Of a stretch of 42,580 nucleotides of DNA, positions 16,901 through 24,514 are shown piece after piece (within the stretch, counting starts at the first letter, position 1; the number at the start of each line of letters is the position of its first letter). Position numbers and translations under genes: made by a program. This DNA comes from Nostoc paludosum FACHB-159 (lineage in GTDB: Bacteria; Cyanobacteriota; Cyanobacteriia; Cyanobacteriales; Nostocaceae): assembly GCF_014698835.1 (NCBI RefSeq), contig NZ_JACJTU010000058.1:1-42580 (forward strand), written 5' to 3'. Below the pieces are notes generated by a model. It saw nothing but the letters and a program-made list of their open reading frames with translations, was not told the DNA's origin and did no database searches.

Positions 16901-19865
16901 TTAATCTTTTCGCTAAATTTAAGGATAGTTTGCCAAATCGATAGCCCAGTTCAATATCTTGTACAACTCCACATAGCATCATGCCATAAGCAGCATAACC
17001 AAGAAGCGACCAGATAGCGTTTCCATTGGCGATCGATAAATTCACCATCTTGCACACAATCAGCACCATCAGAGCAGGTGACACATTAAAAGCCGCACCC
17101 ACTGTGCTGACTAAAATGTAGATTGCTGCCAGTAGCACAGGTTCAGTCATTTCTGGCAGATCGATCAAATCTTCGATTTCCCGCCCAGCAAATTGTGAAG
17201 CTGTTTCCTCTAATCCTGCTTGAACGTCTAACTGACTTGGAGCTTCTACTAAACTAATTCCCAAGAGTTGCAGCACTTCCAAGCCAGTTTTAAGGGCTTC
17301 TTTAGGATCGCCCCGCGACAGCCATGCTTGAATTCTGCTATCGTAAGCTTTCACTTTATCGAGCGCTGTCTTCGCACGGTTAAGGACTTCTTCTACAAGC
17401 TGCTCCATTTCGTCAAAGTGACCACTGAGGTATGCTGCCTCTGCTGCCTCTGAATGCAACACCAAAGTTAGGTCATACTCACGCTGCCAACTTTCCACAT
17501 CAAGGAGTTTAAGCCCTGTATTGAAATACTTGAAAGCTGCTTCATAAGCCATCGCTGCCAACGCTTTTTGACCTGCTTGCAAATTCAGTTTGGCAATCTC
17601 ATTCCGTTGGGATTGCTCACTAATTAACTCGGTTCCATAATTAAGTTGGTCAACAATTTCAAACAACCGCTCTGCTAGATGCTCCGGCGAAGTCTTTTGG
17701 AGTAAATTGCGACCGATTTGCAGATGTACCCCAAGTTTTTGCGACTCATCGATTAAGGTGTATGCTGCTTGTTGTACGCGATCGTGCAAAAACTTATATT
17801 TTTGAACTAAGAGATTTTCGTCTAATTCAGATATAGGTTGAATTAATCCAGCTTGAATGGCTACTAGTAAATTTAGAGAAATTGCTTTAGGAGATTGTTC
17901 GCAAACGATCGCTAGCGTATTTAAATTAAATTCAGCACCGATACAAGCTGCTAACTGGAGAATTTGCTGTGTGTTTTCTGGTAATTTATTTAACTGGATC
18001 AGTAGCAAATCCACCACATTATTAGTAATATCCTGGGCTTGAATATCAGCAATGTTCCATTCCCAGCATAAGTGTTGTACATCAAAAGTCAGTAGATTTT
18101 CGCTATGCAGCATTCTTAAAAATTCTCCCACAAAGAAAGGATTGCCCTCGGTTTTACGCAGTACTAACTTGGCTAAGGAACAAACGGTGTCTGCATTCTG
18201 ATGTAGCATCTCGGCAATCAACTGACTCAGTGGGCCCAGCGTTAATGGTGCCAGGATTATCTCCTGAAGCACTGCCCCTTGTTTTCGCAGTCTTTCTAGC
18301 GTTAACATCAACGGATGAGTTGGATTTACCTCATTATCTCGATAGGCTCCAATTAAAAATAGGAATTGGGTTTGTTCATCAAGCAATATCAGCTCGATTA
18401 ACTTCAGCGTTGCTGAGTCTATCCATTGCAAATCATCTAAAAAGATCACAAGCGGGTGTGACTCTGAACAAAACACCCGCACAAATTTCTGAAAAATTAG
18501 ATTGAAGCGATTTTGAGCTTCAGTTGCTCCAACTTCTGATACAGGCGGCTGCTTGCCGATAATTAATTCAACTTCCGGGATGATATCAATGATAATTTGT
18601 CCGTTGGTTCCCAAAGCCGTTAACAAGCGCGATCGCCATTGTTGAAGTTGCTCGTCTGGTTCACCGAGCAATTGTTGTACTAATTTTTGCAGGGCATTTG
18701 CGATCGCACTGTAAGGAATATTGCGCCCAAATTGGTCAAACTTACCAGAGACAAAATAGCCGCGTTTTGCAGTGATGGGCTTGTAGAGTTCTTGTACTAA
18801 CGCTGATTTACCAACCCCAGCGTAGCCAGATACCAGCATCATCTCAACTTGGAATTGAGAATTTTCTTGATTCTTCACTCTCAATTCTTCATTCCCCATT
18901 TCTGCTACTCTGTCAAACGCTGCTAATAATGCTTCAATCTCTGCTTCGCGTCCATACAATTTTTGGGGAATTTGAAACCGATCCGAAACGTCTTGAAGAC
19001 CCAGTTGAATGCCATCGATTTTATCGGTTTGTGCGAACTGGTGAAGACCGATTTCTAAATCTGCTTTGATACCCCAAGCACTCTGATAGCGATCCTCCGC
19101 ATTCTTTGCCATTAGTTTCAAAACGATATCTGAAACTGCTTTGGGAATCGTTGCCTTCAGTTCATGCGGCGGAACAGGTGATTTGGCAAGATGACAATGG
19201 ACAAGTTCAAGAATGTCTGTTGTGGCAAACGGTAACTGTCCAGTGAGCAGTTCATAGAACGTTACGCCAAGGGAGTAAAAATCAGTACGATAATCAAGCA
19301 AACGGTTCATACGTCCGGTTTGCTCTGGAGATAAGTATGCAAGAGTGCCTTCTAGAACATGAGGGTTTTTGAAGGTTGGATTGGTGCGGTTAAATCGAGT
19401 AGCAATTCCGAAATCAATAAATTTAACGACCCCAGTATCTAGATTGAGGACAATATTGCTAGGGTTGATATCTTTATGAATGACACCAGCAGCATGAATT
19501 CTGCCCAGAATACCTGTGAGTTTAATGGCAAGGGATAGAAAAGCTGATAAGGGCATAGGGCAGAAATCTGGACGCTGCTGTATCCATCTCTCCAGAGACT
19601 CTCCACCAAAATCTTCTAAAAAAATAACGAGTGTGCGCTGATATTCCTGCTGACTATATGCCTTGATCGCGCCTTCTAAGTTAAGTGATCGCGTAATTTC
19701 ATATTCCTGCCTGTAGCGGGTGAGTTCCGATGCCGTAGGATAGTCCTGTTTGAGAATTTTGAGAATAACAGGCGTGCGATCTGACAGCTTGATGCCACGA
19801 TACACCACAGAATTCTTGCTGGAATATATCTGAGCATCAACCGCAACGTCAGGTAGCGTAATCAT
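13908..19865 (-). CDS. Trifunctional Ser/Thr kinase - ATPase - sensor histidine kinase
   Basis: 1985 residues from ATG 19863-19865 (AAGGTGAT in front; an upstream start at 19907 is less likely). Order: Ser/Thr kinase domain, about 1-275, with Lys36, the catalytic loop HKDINPSN (Asp132) and DFG (151-153); a P-loop ATPase, about 300-580, Walker A GYAGVGKS (347-354) and Walker B VIFLDDLQW; a long helical TPR-like part to about 1250; GAF (about 1320-1480); two PAS domains (about 1500-1620 and 1655-1770); HisKA_3 dimerisation with phospho-acceptor His1793 (AREIHDTLAQ); HATPase_c to the end (NSIRYAN, DNGQGF, GFGLLGI). All key residues are present. This architecture is known in filamentous cyanobacteria. 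It is coupled to the response regulator gene. A repeat-like insert lies at residues 322-340. Confidence 0.95.
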   Translation of the reverse strand: MITLPDVAVDAQIYSSKNSVVYRGIKLSDRTPVILKILKQDYPTASELTRYRQEYEITRSLNLEGAIKAYSQQEYQRTLVIFLEDFGGESLERWIQQRPDFCPMPLSAFLSLAIKLTGILGRIHAAGVIHKDINPSNIVLNLDTGVVKFIDFGIATRFNRTNPTFKNPHVLEGTLAYLSPEQTGRMNRLLDYRTDFYSLGVTFYELLTGQLPFATTDILELVHCHLAKSPVPPHELKATIPKAVSDIVLKLMAKNAEDRYQSAWGIKADLEIGLHQFAQTDKIDGIQLGLQDVSDRFQIPQKLYGREAEIEALLAAFDRVAEMGNEELRVKNQENSQFQVEMMLVSGYAGVGKSALVQELYKPITAKRGYFVSGKFDQFGRNIPYSAIANALQKLVQQLLGEPDEQLQQWRSRLLTALGTNGQIIIDIIPEVELIIGKQPPVSEVGATEAQNRFNLIFQKFVRVFCSESHPLVIFLDDLQWIDSATLKLIELILLDEQTQFLFLIGAYRDNEVNPTHPLMLTLERLRKQGAVLQEIILAPLTLGPLSQLIAEMLHQNADTVCSLAKLVLRKTEGNPFFVGEFLRMLHSENLLTFDVQHLCWEWNIADIQAQDITNNVVDLLLIQLNKLPENTQQILQLAACIGAEFNLNTLAIVCEQSPKAISLNLLVAIQAGLIQPISELDENLLVQKYKFLHDRVQQAAYTLIDESQKLGVHLQIGRNLLQKTSPEHLAERLFEIVDQLNYGTELISEQSQRNEIAKLNLQAGQKALAAMAYEAAFKYFNTGLKLLDVESWQREYDLTLVLHSEAAEAAYLSGHFDEMEQLVEEVLNRAKTALDKVKAYDSRIQAWLSRGDPKEALKTGLEVLQLLGISLVEAPSQLDVQAGLEETASQFAGREIEDLIDLPEMTEPVLLAAIYILVSTVGAAFNVSPALMVLIVCKMVNLSIANGNAIWSLLGYAAYGMMLCGVVQDIELGYRFGKLSLNLAKRLSNKKGNCKVLLMVNFHIIHWKDHLKETFPSLTEAYQSGIESGEFEFASYCAFSLCYYPFFAGQELTELEQQTAIYRKATNQIRRETASTWLAMLQQTILNLRGQSENPSRLVGCIYDEEQALSRAIAVKDGTSLHYFYLNKLILCYLFGEYKQAAKTATLAEQYLGAATAIISVPLFHFYDSLIFLSLLPDASNSEKAAWLNRVNANQEKMQKWAHHAPMNFLHKFQLVEAEKARVLGQFFEAEEFYEQAIFGAKENEYLQEEALSYELAAKHYLARGRERFAQLYMKEAHYCYERWGATAKAKDLETRYPQFFPQSLNVSPTPVHTIAGTTSNTSSIAFDLATAIRASQAISREIELDRLLNSLMQILIENAGAQTGCLILENAGEWAIEAACELNGSANLCATQVLQSISMLNRLPESIIHYVIRTHESVILNDATREGNFINEPYIQQNQTKSLLCLPLLNQSKLVGVLYLENRLVTGAFTAERSQLLSLLSTQAAIAIENAKLYSKLRTSESQMAQFLEAVPVGIGIVDATGRPYYANQRGIQLMGKEIDPLVAPEQIAEVYQLYVAGTDRIYPTEQLPIIRALSGERIRVDDVEIHQNNATIPVEAWGTPVFDEQGNVVYAIVTFQDITERKQAEQLLANYNRTLEQQVTERTAALQQSQAELREREQELRVITDALPVCITYIDADQRYRFANRTYEEWFHRSRGEILGKHICENLGEAAYQVVQPYINQVLAGQITTYEADIPCVLGKKYISNSLIPDFDDNGQVKGYYGLITDISDRKRAEEASILEERNRMAREIHDTLAQAFTGILVHMGTVSRLVATNPQAIQTHINTVRDLARTGLTEARRSVAALRPQSLEDGNLWTALQRFVATMQSSTETSLICDIIGTPYTLPPETENNLLRIAQEAFTNSIRYANANEIRIELVYEPTQFFLRIRDNGQGFEANHTTLNRGFGLLGITERAERIGAQLSIESRLGQGTETIVSVHREASA
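18846..18902 (-). repeat. In-frame low-complexity repeat inside the kinase gene
   Basis: The segment between the kinase and ATPase domains reads, on the coding strand, GAATTGAGAGTGAAGAATC and AAGAAAATTCTCAATTC, like the GAATTAAGAATT-type tandem repeats found between genes in Nostocales. It adds about 19 polar residues (EELRVKNQENSQFQ) directly before the VEMMLVSGYAG strand of the P-loop. Confidence 0.5.
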
Positions 19866-19951
19866 TCTTATCACCTTGTCAAAGCATAGAAAGAACCGCA
19901 AACCCAAATAGAATTAATACTTATTATTCAAGTTCTACTTTGAGAAGTCAA

Positions 19952-20095
19952 TCTACCTATTATCGCCAAAGTAATCAGGTCGAGAGATGTTTCAACCGTT
20001 TAAATCAATTTCGTCGCATTGCTACACGGTATGACAAAAAAGCTGATAACTATCTTGCAATGCTAACACCCGCTTCTATCATCCTGCGGCTCTAG
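19952..20095 (+). pseudogene. C-terminal remnant of an IS5-family transposase
   Basis: The plus strand reads YYRQSNQVERCFNRLNQF then RRIATRYDKKADNYLAMLTP and ASIILRL with a TAG stop. This is the standard end of one IS5 subgroup (QVERxFNRLKxFRRIATRYDK). Everything upstream is missing. The remnant belongs to a different subgroup from the element at 231-796. Confidence 0.85.
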
Positions 20096-20121
20096 TTTTA
20101 AAACAGGCCCTAATAATCCCC

Positions 20122-20220
20122 TCACTCCAGACGAAATCCTGCATCAACTTCTATTTCTGCCTTAGCAATTGGGTCATCCTCATCATCATTAAAGAAACCA
20201 TCATCTTCAGAATCTTCTGC
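20122..20220 (-). pseudogene. Acidic C-terminal fragment of an unrecognised protein
   Basis: A 32-residue frame without start codon, preceded by an in-frame stop: AEDSEDDGFFNDDEDDPIAK then AEIEVDAGFRLE and TGA. The very acidic, ordered ending looks like the tail of a real protein whose 5' part has gone. I do not recognise the family, and chance cannot be excluded. Confidence 0.3.
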
Positions 20221-20340
20221 TTATGGAGTAAAAGCTATTTTTTTAGGACAGCAGGTAATGTTAGTGCTGAAACTATCCAGAAGTACATTGAAGACCCGCA
20301 CCACTACTAGGCGACTAAAGTTGCACGAGTCACTTTTCCG

Positions 20341-20361
20341 CCTCGCTCTAAAGAGACGAGG
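20341..20361 (-). terminator. Stem-loop behind the truncated minus-strand fragment
   Basis: CCTCG and CTCT pair with AGAG and CGAGG with one bulged A. It lies about 20 bases after the stop of the fragment at 20380-20502. No long T-tract follows, so terminator function is only likely by position. An IS200/IS605-type end hairpin is an alternative. Confidence 0.4.
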
Positions 20362-20379
20362 CTACCAAGTTTCCCGGAT

Positions 20380-20502
20380 TTATCGGGTGTAATTTCGCTC
20401 AAACTCATACCCACATTGCGGACACTTGCCAGTAAATAAAGGATGCCAGTCTAGTAAGTCTAACTGTTGTTCTTGTGTCCAACGTTGACGAGGCTGTAGA
20501 AT
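20380..20502 (-). pseudogene. Truncated gene 3' end with CxxC zinc-ribbon-like motif
   Basis: From the very edge of the IS the minus strand reads ILQPRQRWTQEQQLDLLDWH then PLFTGKCPQCGYEFERNYTR and TAA, 40 residues. CPQCGYEF is a typical half zinc ribbon. The upstream part of the gene has been replaced by the insertion element. I do not recognise the parent protein. Confidence 0.5.
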
Positions 20503-22007
20503 CTGACTTTTCCCGTTAAGTCTCTTTTGCAAGCTGCCAACCTTCACAAAGGTCATGCAATTTTAACCAGCCTCGCCACAGTACCTGGATACCAATTGGT
20601 GTTTTGCTTCGATGTTCTAGGTAGCCGCCAAGACGAGCGATCGCTTCGATAGCCCAATTAACTGTGAGGAGTTTAGGTGGTTTGGGAGACTTAGCTTTTA
20701 AAATCTTGAGTTCTAAAGGATTCAGAATTTCAATGGCGGGGGCTGAAGGCTGGGTGCGGTGTAGATAAGTCAACTGCAACAGTTCTACCGCAATCACACT
20801 CAAAAAACCAATTAGGGTTTTCATACCCTCAGCAGCAAGCCTGTATTTTTCTACCTGACATCCCGACTTAAAAATTTTATGGTATTCTTCTACACGCCAA
20901 CGATACGTATACCACCGTAAAATTGTAGAAGCTGTCTGGATATCTGCAACAACTTCTGTGGTGAGCAACATCCATTCTACAGGTGTTTCATCTTCTGGAC
21001 AATCAACTTCTGTGGCATAAACAGCATACACAAGTAGAGGGTCACGGTTATCAAAACGATAGGGGATGCGGAGATTCACAGGACAAAATCGTACAGATAG
21101 CTTGGCTTTCCGGGCAGAACGCTTGCTCGTCTTGGGTAATTCGATTTCCTGTTCCAGACTGACAGGTTGTGCTTCTAGCTTTGACCAAAGACGCTCGCTG
21201 TTCAGTTTCTAGGCTGCGGTTATGAGCTGCACGTACCAAAACTCCTGTGTGCTGAAGTTGACGAATTTTATCGAAAACTTCTGTGATATCACCTTCTCGG
21301 TCGAAAGTATGAACCACTCGTGTGTGCTTACTTACAAGGTTTTCTACAGTGGTAAGTGCCTCTATCCACCTGTAAGATTCTTTCTCTTCAAAGGGGCGTT
21401 TTCGGGCTTCTTTTCGAGCTGCTGCTTGCCGTTTTTTCTTCTGTGTCGGCGTTTCATCTTTCGGTGGTTTCTGTTTTAGCTCACGATTCCAAAGTTTTTG
21501 CCACAACAGACCTATGGATTGACCTTTCTCAGGCTCTATCGCTAAGGCACTGTGTAATATTAAACCATTACCTGCCTTGCCAATTGGGCCATAACCTTCT
21601 CTTTTAGCCTCAATACTGCCATAATCAAGAAAAGTTGTGTCTCCAACACATAGCACTACATCGTATTCTGTAACCGTTTCTGCCGTCATTTGACAGTGCG
21701 GTTCAATCAGCCTTGAAAATTCCACTTTTGGGTTCGCAAAAACTCATAAGCTCTCTTGAGTACTGTTCCACTACTGAAGATTTCCGACAGTGCTTTGCCA
21801 AATCCAAGACTGAGAGCATAGCCTATCGACATTGCACGCTCATTTAATCGGCGATCGCCTAACTCACAGGTCGCAAAATTTTTTTCCCACCAGTCCAGCA
21901 TTGCTTGTCACCTTTAGCACCGAATTTTAATCACTGTACCGTATATGCTGCGCTGTTTCTTGAATCCTTTGCCAGTAAGCATTTCAAGACTTAACGGGAA
22001 AAGTCAG
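20503..22007. mobile_element. IS4-family (IS50-like) insertion sequence, complete ends
   Basis: The element spans 1505 bases between 21-bp perfect terminal inverted repeats: 20503-20523 begins CTGACTTTTCCCG and 21987-22007 is its exact reverse complement. The CTGACT start matches the ends of IS50/Tn5-type elements. The single transposase gene (20516-21901, minus) nearly fills it. IS4 elements normally make target duplications of 9 bases or more, but the 9 bases on the left (CTGTAGAAT) and right (AGCGAAGAA) differ. The two flanks also belong to different gene fragments in opposite directions. So the element has taken part in a later rearrangement, for example recombination between two copies. 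Confidence 0.92.
20516..21901 (-). pseudogene. IS50-like transposase, broken by two frameshifts
   Basis: Three consecutive frames make up one transposase of about 460 residues. Frame 1 (21901 to about 21720) is the DNA-binding N-terminus: WWEKNFATCELGDRRLNERA and KALSEIFSSGTVLKRAYEFL. Frame 2 (about 21720 to 21210) carries the first catalytic Asp in CVGDTTFLDYGS and the second in VVHTFDREGDITEVF. Frame 3 (about 21210 to 20516) carries the third acidic residue in YTYRWRVEEYHKIFKSG, then LLQLTYLHR. A -1 step joins frames 1 and 2 in the CAAAAGTGG run near 21720 (restoring LRTQKVEFSRLIEP). Another shift near 21208 restores NSERLWSKLEAQ. All three catalytic residues survive, so a consensus copy would be active, but this one should not be unless both shifts are sequencing errors. 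Confidence 0.88.
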
Positions 22008-22292
22008 AGCGAAGAACACGCCATAGCCAATGCACTAGAGCAGTTAGCCAGCCAATACCGCCAGATTGCCGAGGAGCTTCAAAATACTGATTGGGAAGCA
22101 GTAGAGTATTCGGCTGCTGGCGAACCAATTCAAAAGCGTTATCATGTGATTTTGCATTACGAACGTATTAGAAAAGCCGAGTCTAAATTTGATGCTTTAC
22201 AGGACACGCTGCTAGGGAATACGGTGGTTGAAAACGCCAAAGTTAACTTAATTGAGATTGACGACAATTTACCAATCCAGCCAATAACGTGA
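21945..22292 (+). CDS. Chimeric ORF: IS end fused to a truncated plasmid gene
   Basis: 115 residues. The first 21 (MLRCFLNPLPVSISRLNGKS and Q) are translated from the inverted-repeat end of the IS. From residue 22 on the native sequence starts: SEEHAIANALEQLASQYRQI, then DWEAVEYSAAGEPIQKRYHV and a tail ending DDNLPIQPIT. The native part is helical at first, with an AEELQ heptad feel, and appears to be the C-terminal portion of a longer hypothetical protein whose 5' end is lost. By chance the frame is open through the IS end and has an ATG, so a fusion product is possible. There is no clear ribosome-binding site. Function unknown. Confidence 0.5.
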   Translation: MLRCFLNPLPVSISRLNGKSQSEEHAIANALEQLASQYRQIAEELQNTDWEAVEYSAAGEPIQKRYHVILHYERIRKAESKFDALQDTLLGNTVVENAKVNLIEIDDNLPIQPIT

Positions 22293-22337
22293 TAACTCGA
22301 TCGCTTTCTAGTTAGCTAGGAGAAGCAGCATTAGTAC

Positions 22338-22904
22338 TTACTTAAACGGCTGTCCCCACAAATCCCAGTTCTCCTTATTGAACGGACTACGCCATTTCAA
22401 TATCAACTCCAACTCCAACTGCTGCCGTGCGCGTCGGTCAACCGGAGCATCCCACCAAAACGCTGCATTCACAGCCGTCGTCAACCCATACCGAGAATGC
22501 AAATCCTGGTAACTGGCGATGTAATCTTTGCAATCGTGAATCCCCTTCCATCGCTTATTACTACGGCAAGTTTCCCCAACATAAAGTACTAATTCAACTG
22601 CCGAATCGAGGATGAAATACAAACAAGCTTCACCAGAGCCATCAACAGGTCTTCTGTAGAATGACATTGGTACAAGCTGTAGCGTTAGTGGATCGATTGT
22701 ATCAGGATCGCAGTGCTTGGGTGTGAGGTCAAATAAGCTTGTTTGCTGTAGTGGTTGAGCTTGCCTGAGTTGTTGCTGATGAGCGAGTATTCGGGATTTC
22801 CACTTCAGCAGCGCCGCCTCGCTCATCACCAGTTGTTTTGCTCTGGGTGCTAGTGTAGACTTTACATCTGAAAATAGGTTTAGTTGATTGGGTTCGGTGG
22901 TCAT
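22338..22904 (-). CDS. GIY-YIG nuclease-domain protein
   Basis: 188 residues. After about 85 residues of helical, Gln-rich sequence there is a GIY-YIG core in divergent form: ACLYFILD (first strand), VLYVGET (second strand), then Arg in CRSNKRWKG, and later ELELILKWRSPFNKENW whose Glu is a candidate metal ligand. The family cuts DNA or forms repair and restriction nucleases. Stand-alone cyanobacterial proteins of this shape are common but uncharacterised. The ATG overlaps the stop of the hydrolase gene upstream by 4 bases (22901-22904), so the pair is translationally coupled. Why a nuclease would be coupled to a hydrolase is unclear. Confidence 0.8.
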   Translation of the reverse strand: MTTEPNQLNLFSDVKSTLAPRAKQLVMSEAALLKWKSRILAHQQQLRQAQPLQQTSLFDLTPKHCDPDTIDPLTLQLVPMSFYRRPVDGSGEACLYFILDSAVELVLYVGETCRSNKRWKGIHDCKDYIASYQDLHSRYGLTTAVNAAFWWDAPVDRRARQQLELELILKWRSPFNKENWDLWGQPFK

Positions 22905-23791
22905 TTAGTAGAAACATGAGATTTCAGTTTGGCAAGAATATCTCTAGCTCGTGTCCAGAGAATAGATCCCCCTTGTGTTGTGTCTATGATGTGTGTTGCA
23001 TTTGGTAGACGTAAAGCCAACGTTGCACCAAAATCTGGGGAGTGAACTGTACTAGTATCTAAAGCACCATACCATAGATCTACAGGAACGGTAATTTCCT
23101 CCAATTTTACAGTCCATGAGCTGAGTGCATTCACCAGATCTCGTGCGTAAGGATGTCCGCCCTGAGAGAAACCTTCTTTCAAAGCTTGTTGGTATGCTTT
23201 TCTCCATGTATCATTCTCATATAAAACTCGGTCGCATTCGGCACTCATCCCAATAATTAACTGCCACATTCCATCTGGGGTAGCCATCTGTGCAAAGTGT
23301 TGCTCGAATTTCGCTGGGTCTTGTTGGACGGCAGTAATCATCCTTTCAACATCTGGATGCAACAGCGGCTTCAAACGCTCATGAGCAAGTTCGTCTTGCC
23401 CGGATACAATTGCGATCGCTTTGACAAGATTGCATCCAGCAAGAGCAAATGCAAACGGTGCGCCTTGAGAAAATCCAACGCACACAACATTATTCAGATG
23501 ATTAGCTTGAATGAATTGTTGTGTATCGTCTACCCAAGAAGATAGCGTTTTATTAGGGTGTGGGTCGGATAACCCTATACCAGGGCGATCGATAGCAATC
23601 AGTTTCAAGCCGAGATCTGGAAGTTCGTCGATCCCAAAACCAAGTCGTCCACTCACACCTGCTCCAGTACAAAACAAAACTGGCAGCCCATCAATCGGCC
23701 CCCATTCAGACCATGCCAGACGACGACCATCTTGCAGTCGCATCTTTGCTTGTCTTTCGGGTGGTTTCACAAGATTATTTATGCTACTCAT
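22901..23791 (-). CDS. Alpha/beta hydrolase, Ser type, with atypical His region
   Basis: 296 residues. The core shows LPVLFCTGAGVSGRLGFG (oxyanion region), IAIDRPGIGLSDPHP, and the nucleophile elbow GFSQG (106-110, Ser108). Near the C-terminus relatives have GHS before LLWTRA; here it reads TTQGGSILWTRA, so the usual catalytic His is Gly. A His in NATHIID lies just before and might take over, or the protein may be inactive. No signal peptide is seen, so it is probably cytoplasmic. Substrate unknown. It starts the two-gene unit with the GIY-YIG gene. Confidence 0.82.
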   Translation of the reverse strand: MSSINNLVKPPERQAKMRLQDGRRLAWSEWGPIDGLPVLFCTGAGVSGRLGFGIDELPDLGLKLIAIDRPGIGLSDPHPNKTLSSWVDDTQQFIQANHLNNVVCVGFSQGAPFAFALAGCNLVKAIAIVSGQDELAHERLKPLLHPDVERMITAVQQDPAKFEQHFAQMATPDGMWQLIIGMSAECDRVLYENDTWRKAYQQALKEGFSQGGHPYARDLVNALSSWTVKLEEITVPVDLWYGALDTSTVHSPDFGATLALRLPNATHIIDTTQGGSILWTRARDILAKLKSHVSTK

Positions 23792-23865
23792 GAGAACTAT
23801 TTTAAAATTATATATGCTAGTAAAACGCTGAATTTTAAGGCGATCGCGTCAAAAATCTTATACCT

Positions 23866-24213
23866 ATGACAGCCAAGAATATCAAGCAGCAAATTTTAGA
23901 GCATCTTGAGGCGTTACCAGGAGAGCAGGTGAAAAGTCTGCTTAAAACATGGTTGACTGTTTCGGAAGGAAACTTAGAAGATTTTGAGCAGTTACTGAGT
24001 CATGAACCTACTCAAAGTACAGAAGAAATCTTTGAGTATGGCGAAATAGATACAGCATTACATTTTCAACCACAAACCCAAGCCCAAATGGTTGAGCAAA
24101 GTCGCAAAGCCCTGGAAGCCTATCGTAGTAAAGGCTCAGGAGTGGCACATGAGCATGTGCGTGAATGGGCAGACTCTTTAGGAACAGATGAAGAACGTCC
24201 ATGCCCCAGATAG
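23866..24213 (+). CDS. Probable antitoxin of a RelE/ParE-type module
   Basis: 115 residues: MTAKNIKQQILEHLEALPGE, then QVKSLLKTWLTVSEGNLEDF, an acidic middle (EEIFEYGEID), and a C-terminal helix AQMVEQSRKALEAYRSKG before HEHVREWADSLGTDEE. The last part resembles the toxin-wrapping tail of type II antitoxins of the addiction-module type. I see no clear DNA-binding motif, so the N-terminal region may be a different partner domain. Its last 13 bases overlap the toxin ORF, a hallmark of toxin-antitoxin operons. On a plasmid the pair would favour plasmid maintenance. Confidence 0.75.
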   Translation: MTAKNIKQQILEHLEALPGEQVKSLLKTWLTVSEGNLEDFEQLLSHEPTQSTEEIFEYGEIDTALHFQPQTQAQMVEQSRKALEAYRSKGSGVAHEHVREWADSLGTDEERPCPR

Positions 24214-24491
24214 TTTGGACGCAAACGGCGATTGATGACTTAAATCGTCATTATGATTTCCTCAAAGTTAATGATACTGAAGCAGCAGCACGGGCAGTAC
24301 AAGCAATTGTCTCTTCGGGTGAGAGTTTACAGGAGAATGCCCGTCGAGGTGCAATTGTAGATGAAATAGCAGGATTACGAAAGCTTGTAGTTCCTTTTGG
24401 AAAATACGGCTTCATAATTCACTACGTTATTCTTGAGGATGATGTTGTGATACTACGCATCTATCATGGGCGAGAAAATCGACCTCGCTAG
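24201..24491 (+). CDS. RelE/ParE-family toxin
   Basis: 96 residues, typical for the family: MPQIVWTQTAIDDLNRHYDF (strand and helix), RAVQAIVSSGESLQENARRG, GLRKLVVPFGKYGFIIHYVI and the closing strand VVILRIYHGRENRPR. The RKLVVPFGKYGFIIHY and VILRIYHGRE features are characteristic of plasmid-borne RelE/ParE toxins, which cut ribosome-bound mRNA or inhibit gyrase; the sequence does not decide which. It overlaps the antitoxin gene by 13 bases and converges on the replication gene, whose stop is 23 bases away. Confidence 0.9.
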   Translation: MPQIVWTQTAIDDLNRHYDFLKVNDTEAAARAVQAIVSSGESLQENARRGAIVDEIAGLRKLVVPFGKYGFIIHYVILEDDVVILRIYHGRENRPR

Positions 24492-24514
24492 TAAGCTTTT
24501 CCTAAACTCAGGTT

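Larger units (their letters stand above)
19866..20502. other. 637-base stretch of gene debris between the kinase and the IS
   Basis: No intact gene is visible. It contains an IS5-type transposase tail (19952-20095), an acidic frame without a start (20122-20220), a hairpin (20341-20361) and a truncated C-terminus (20380-20502), each listed separately. The promoter of the giant kinase gene must lie in the first part. Confidence 0.7.
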
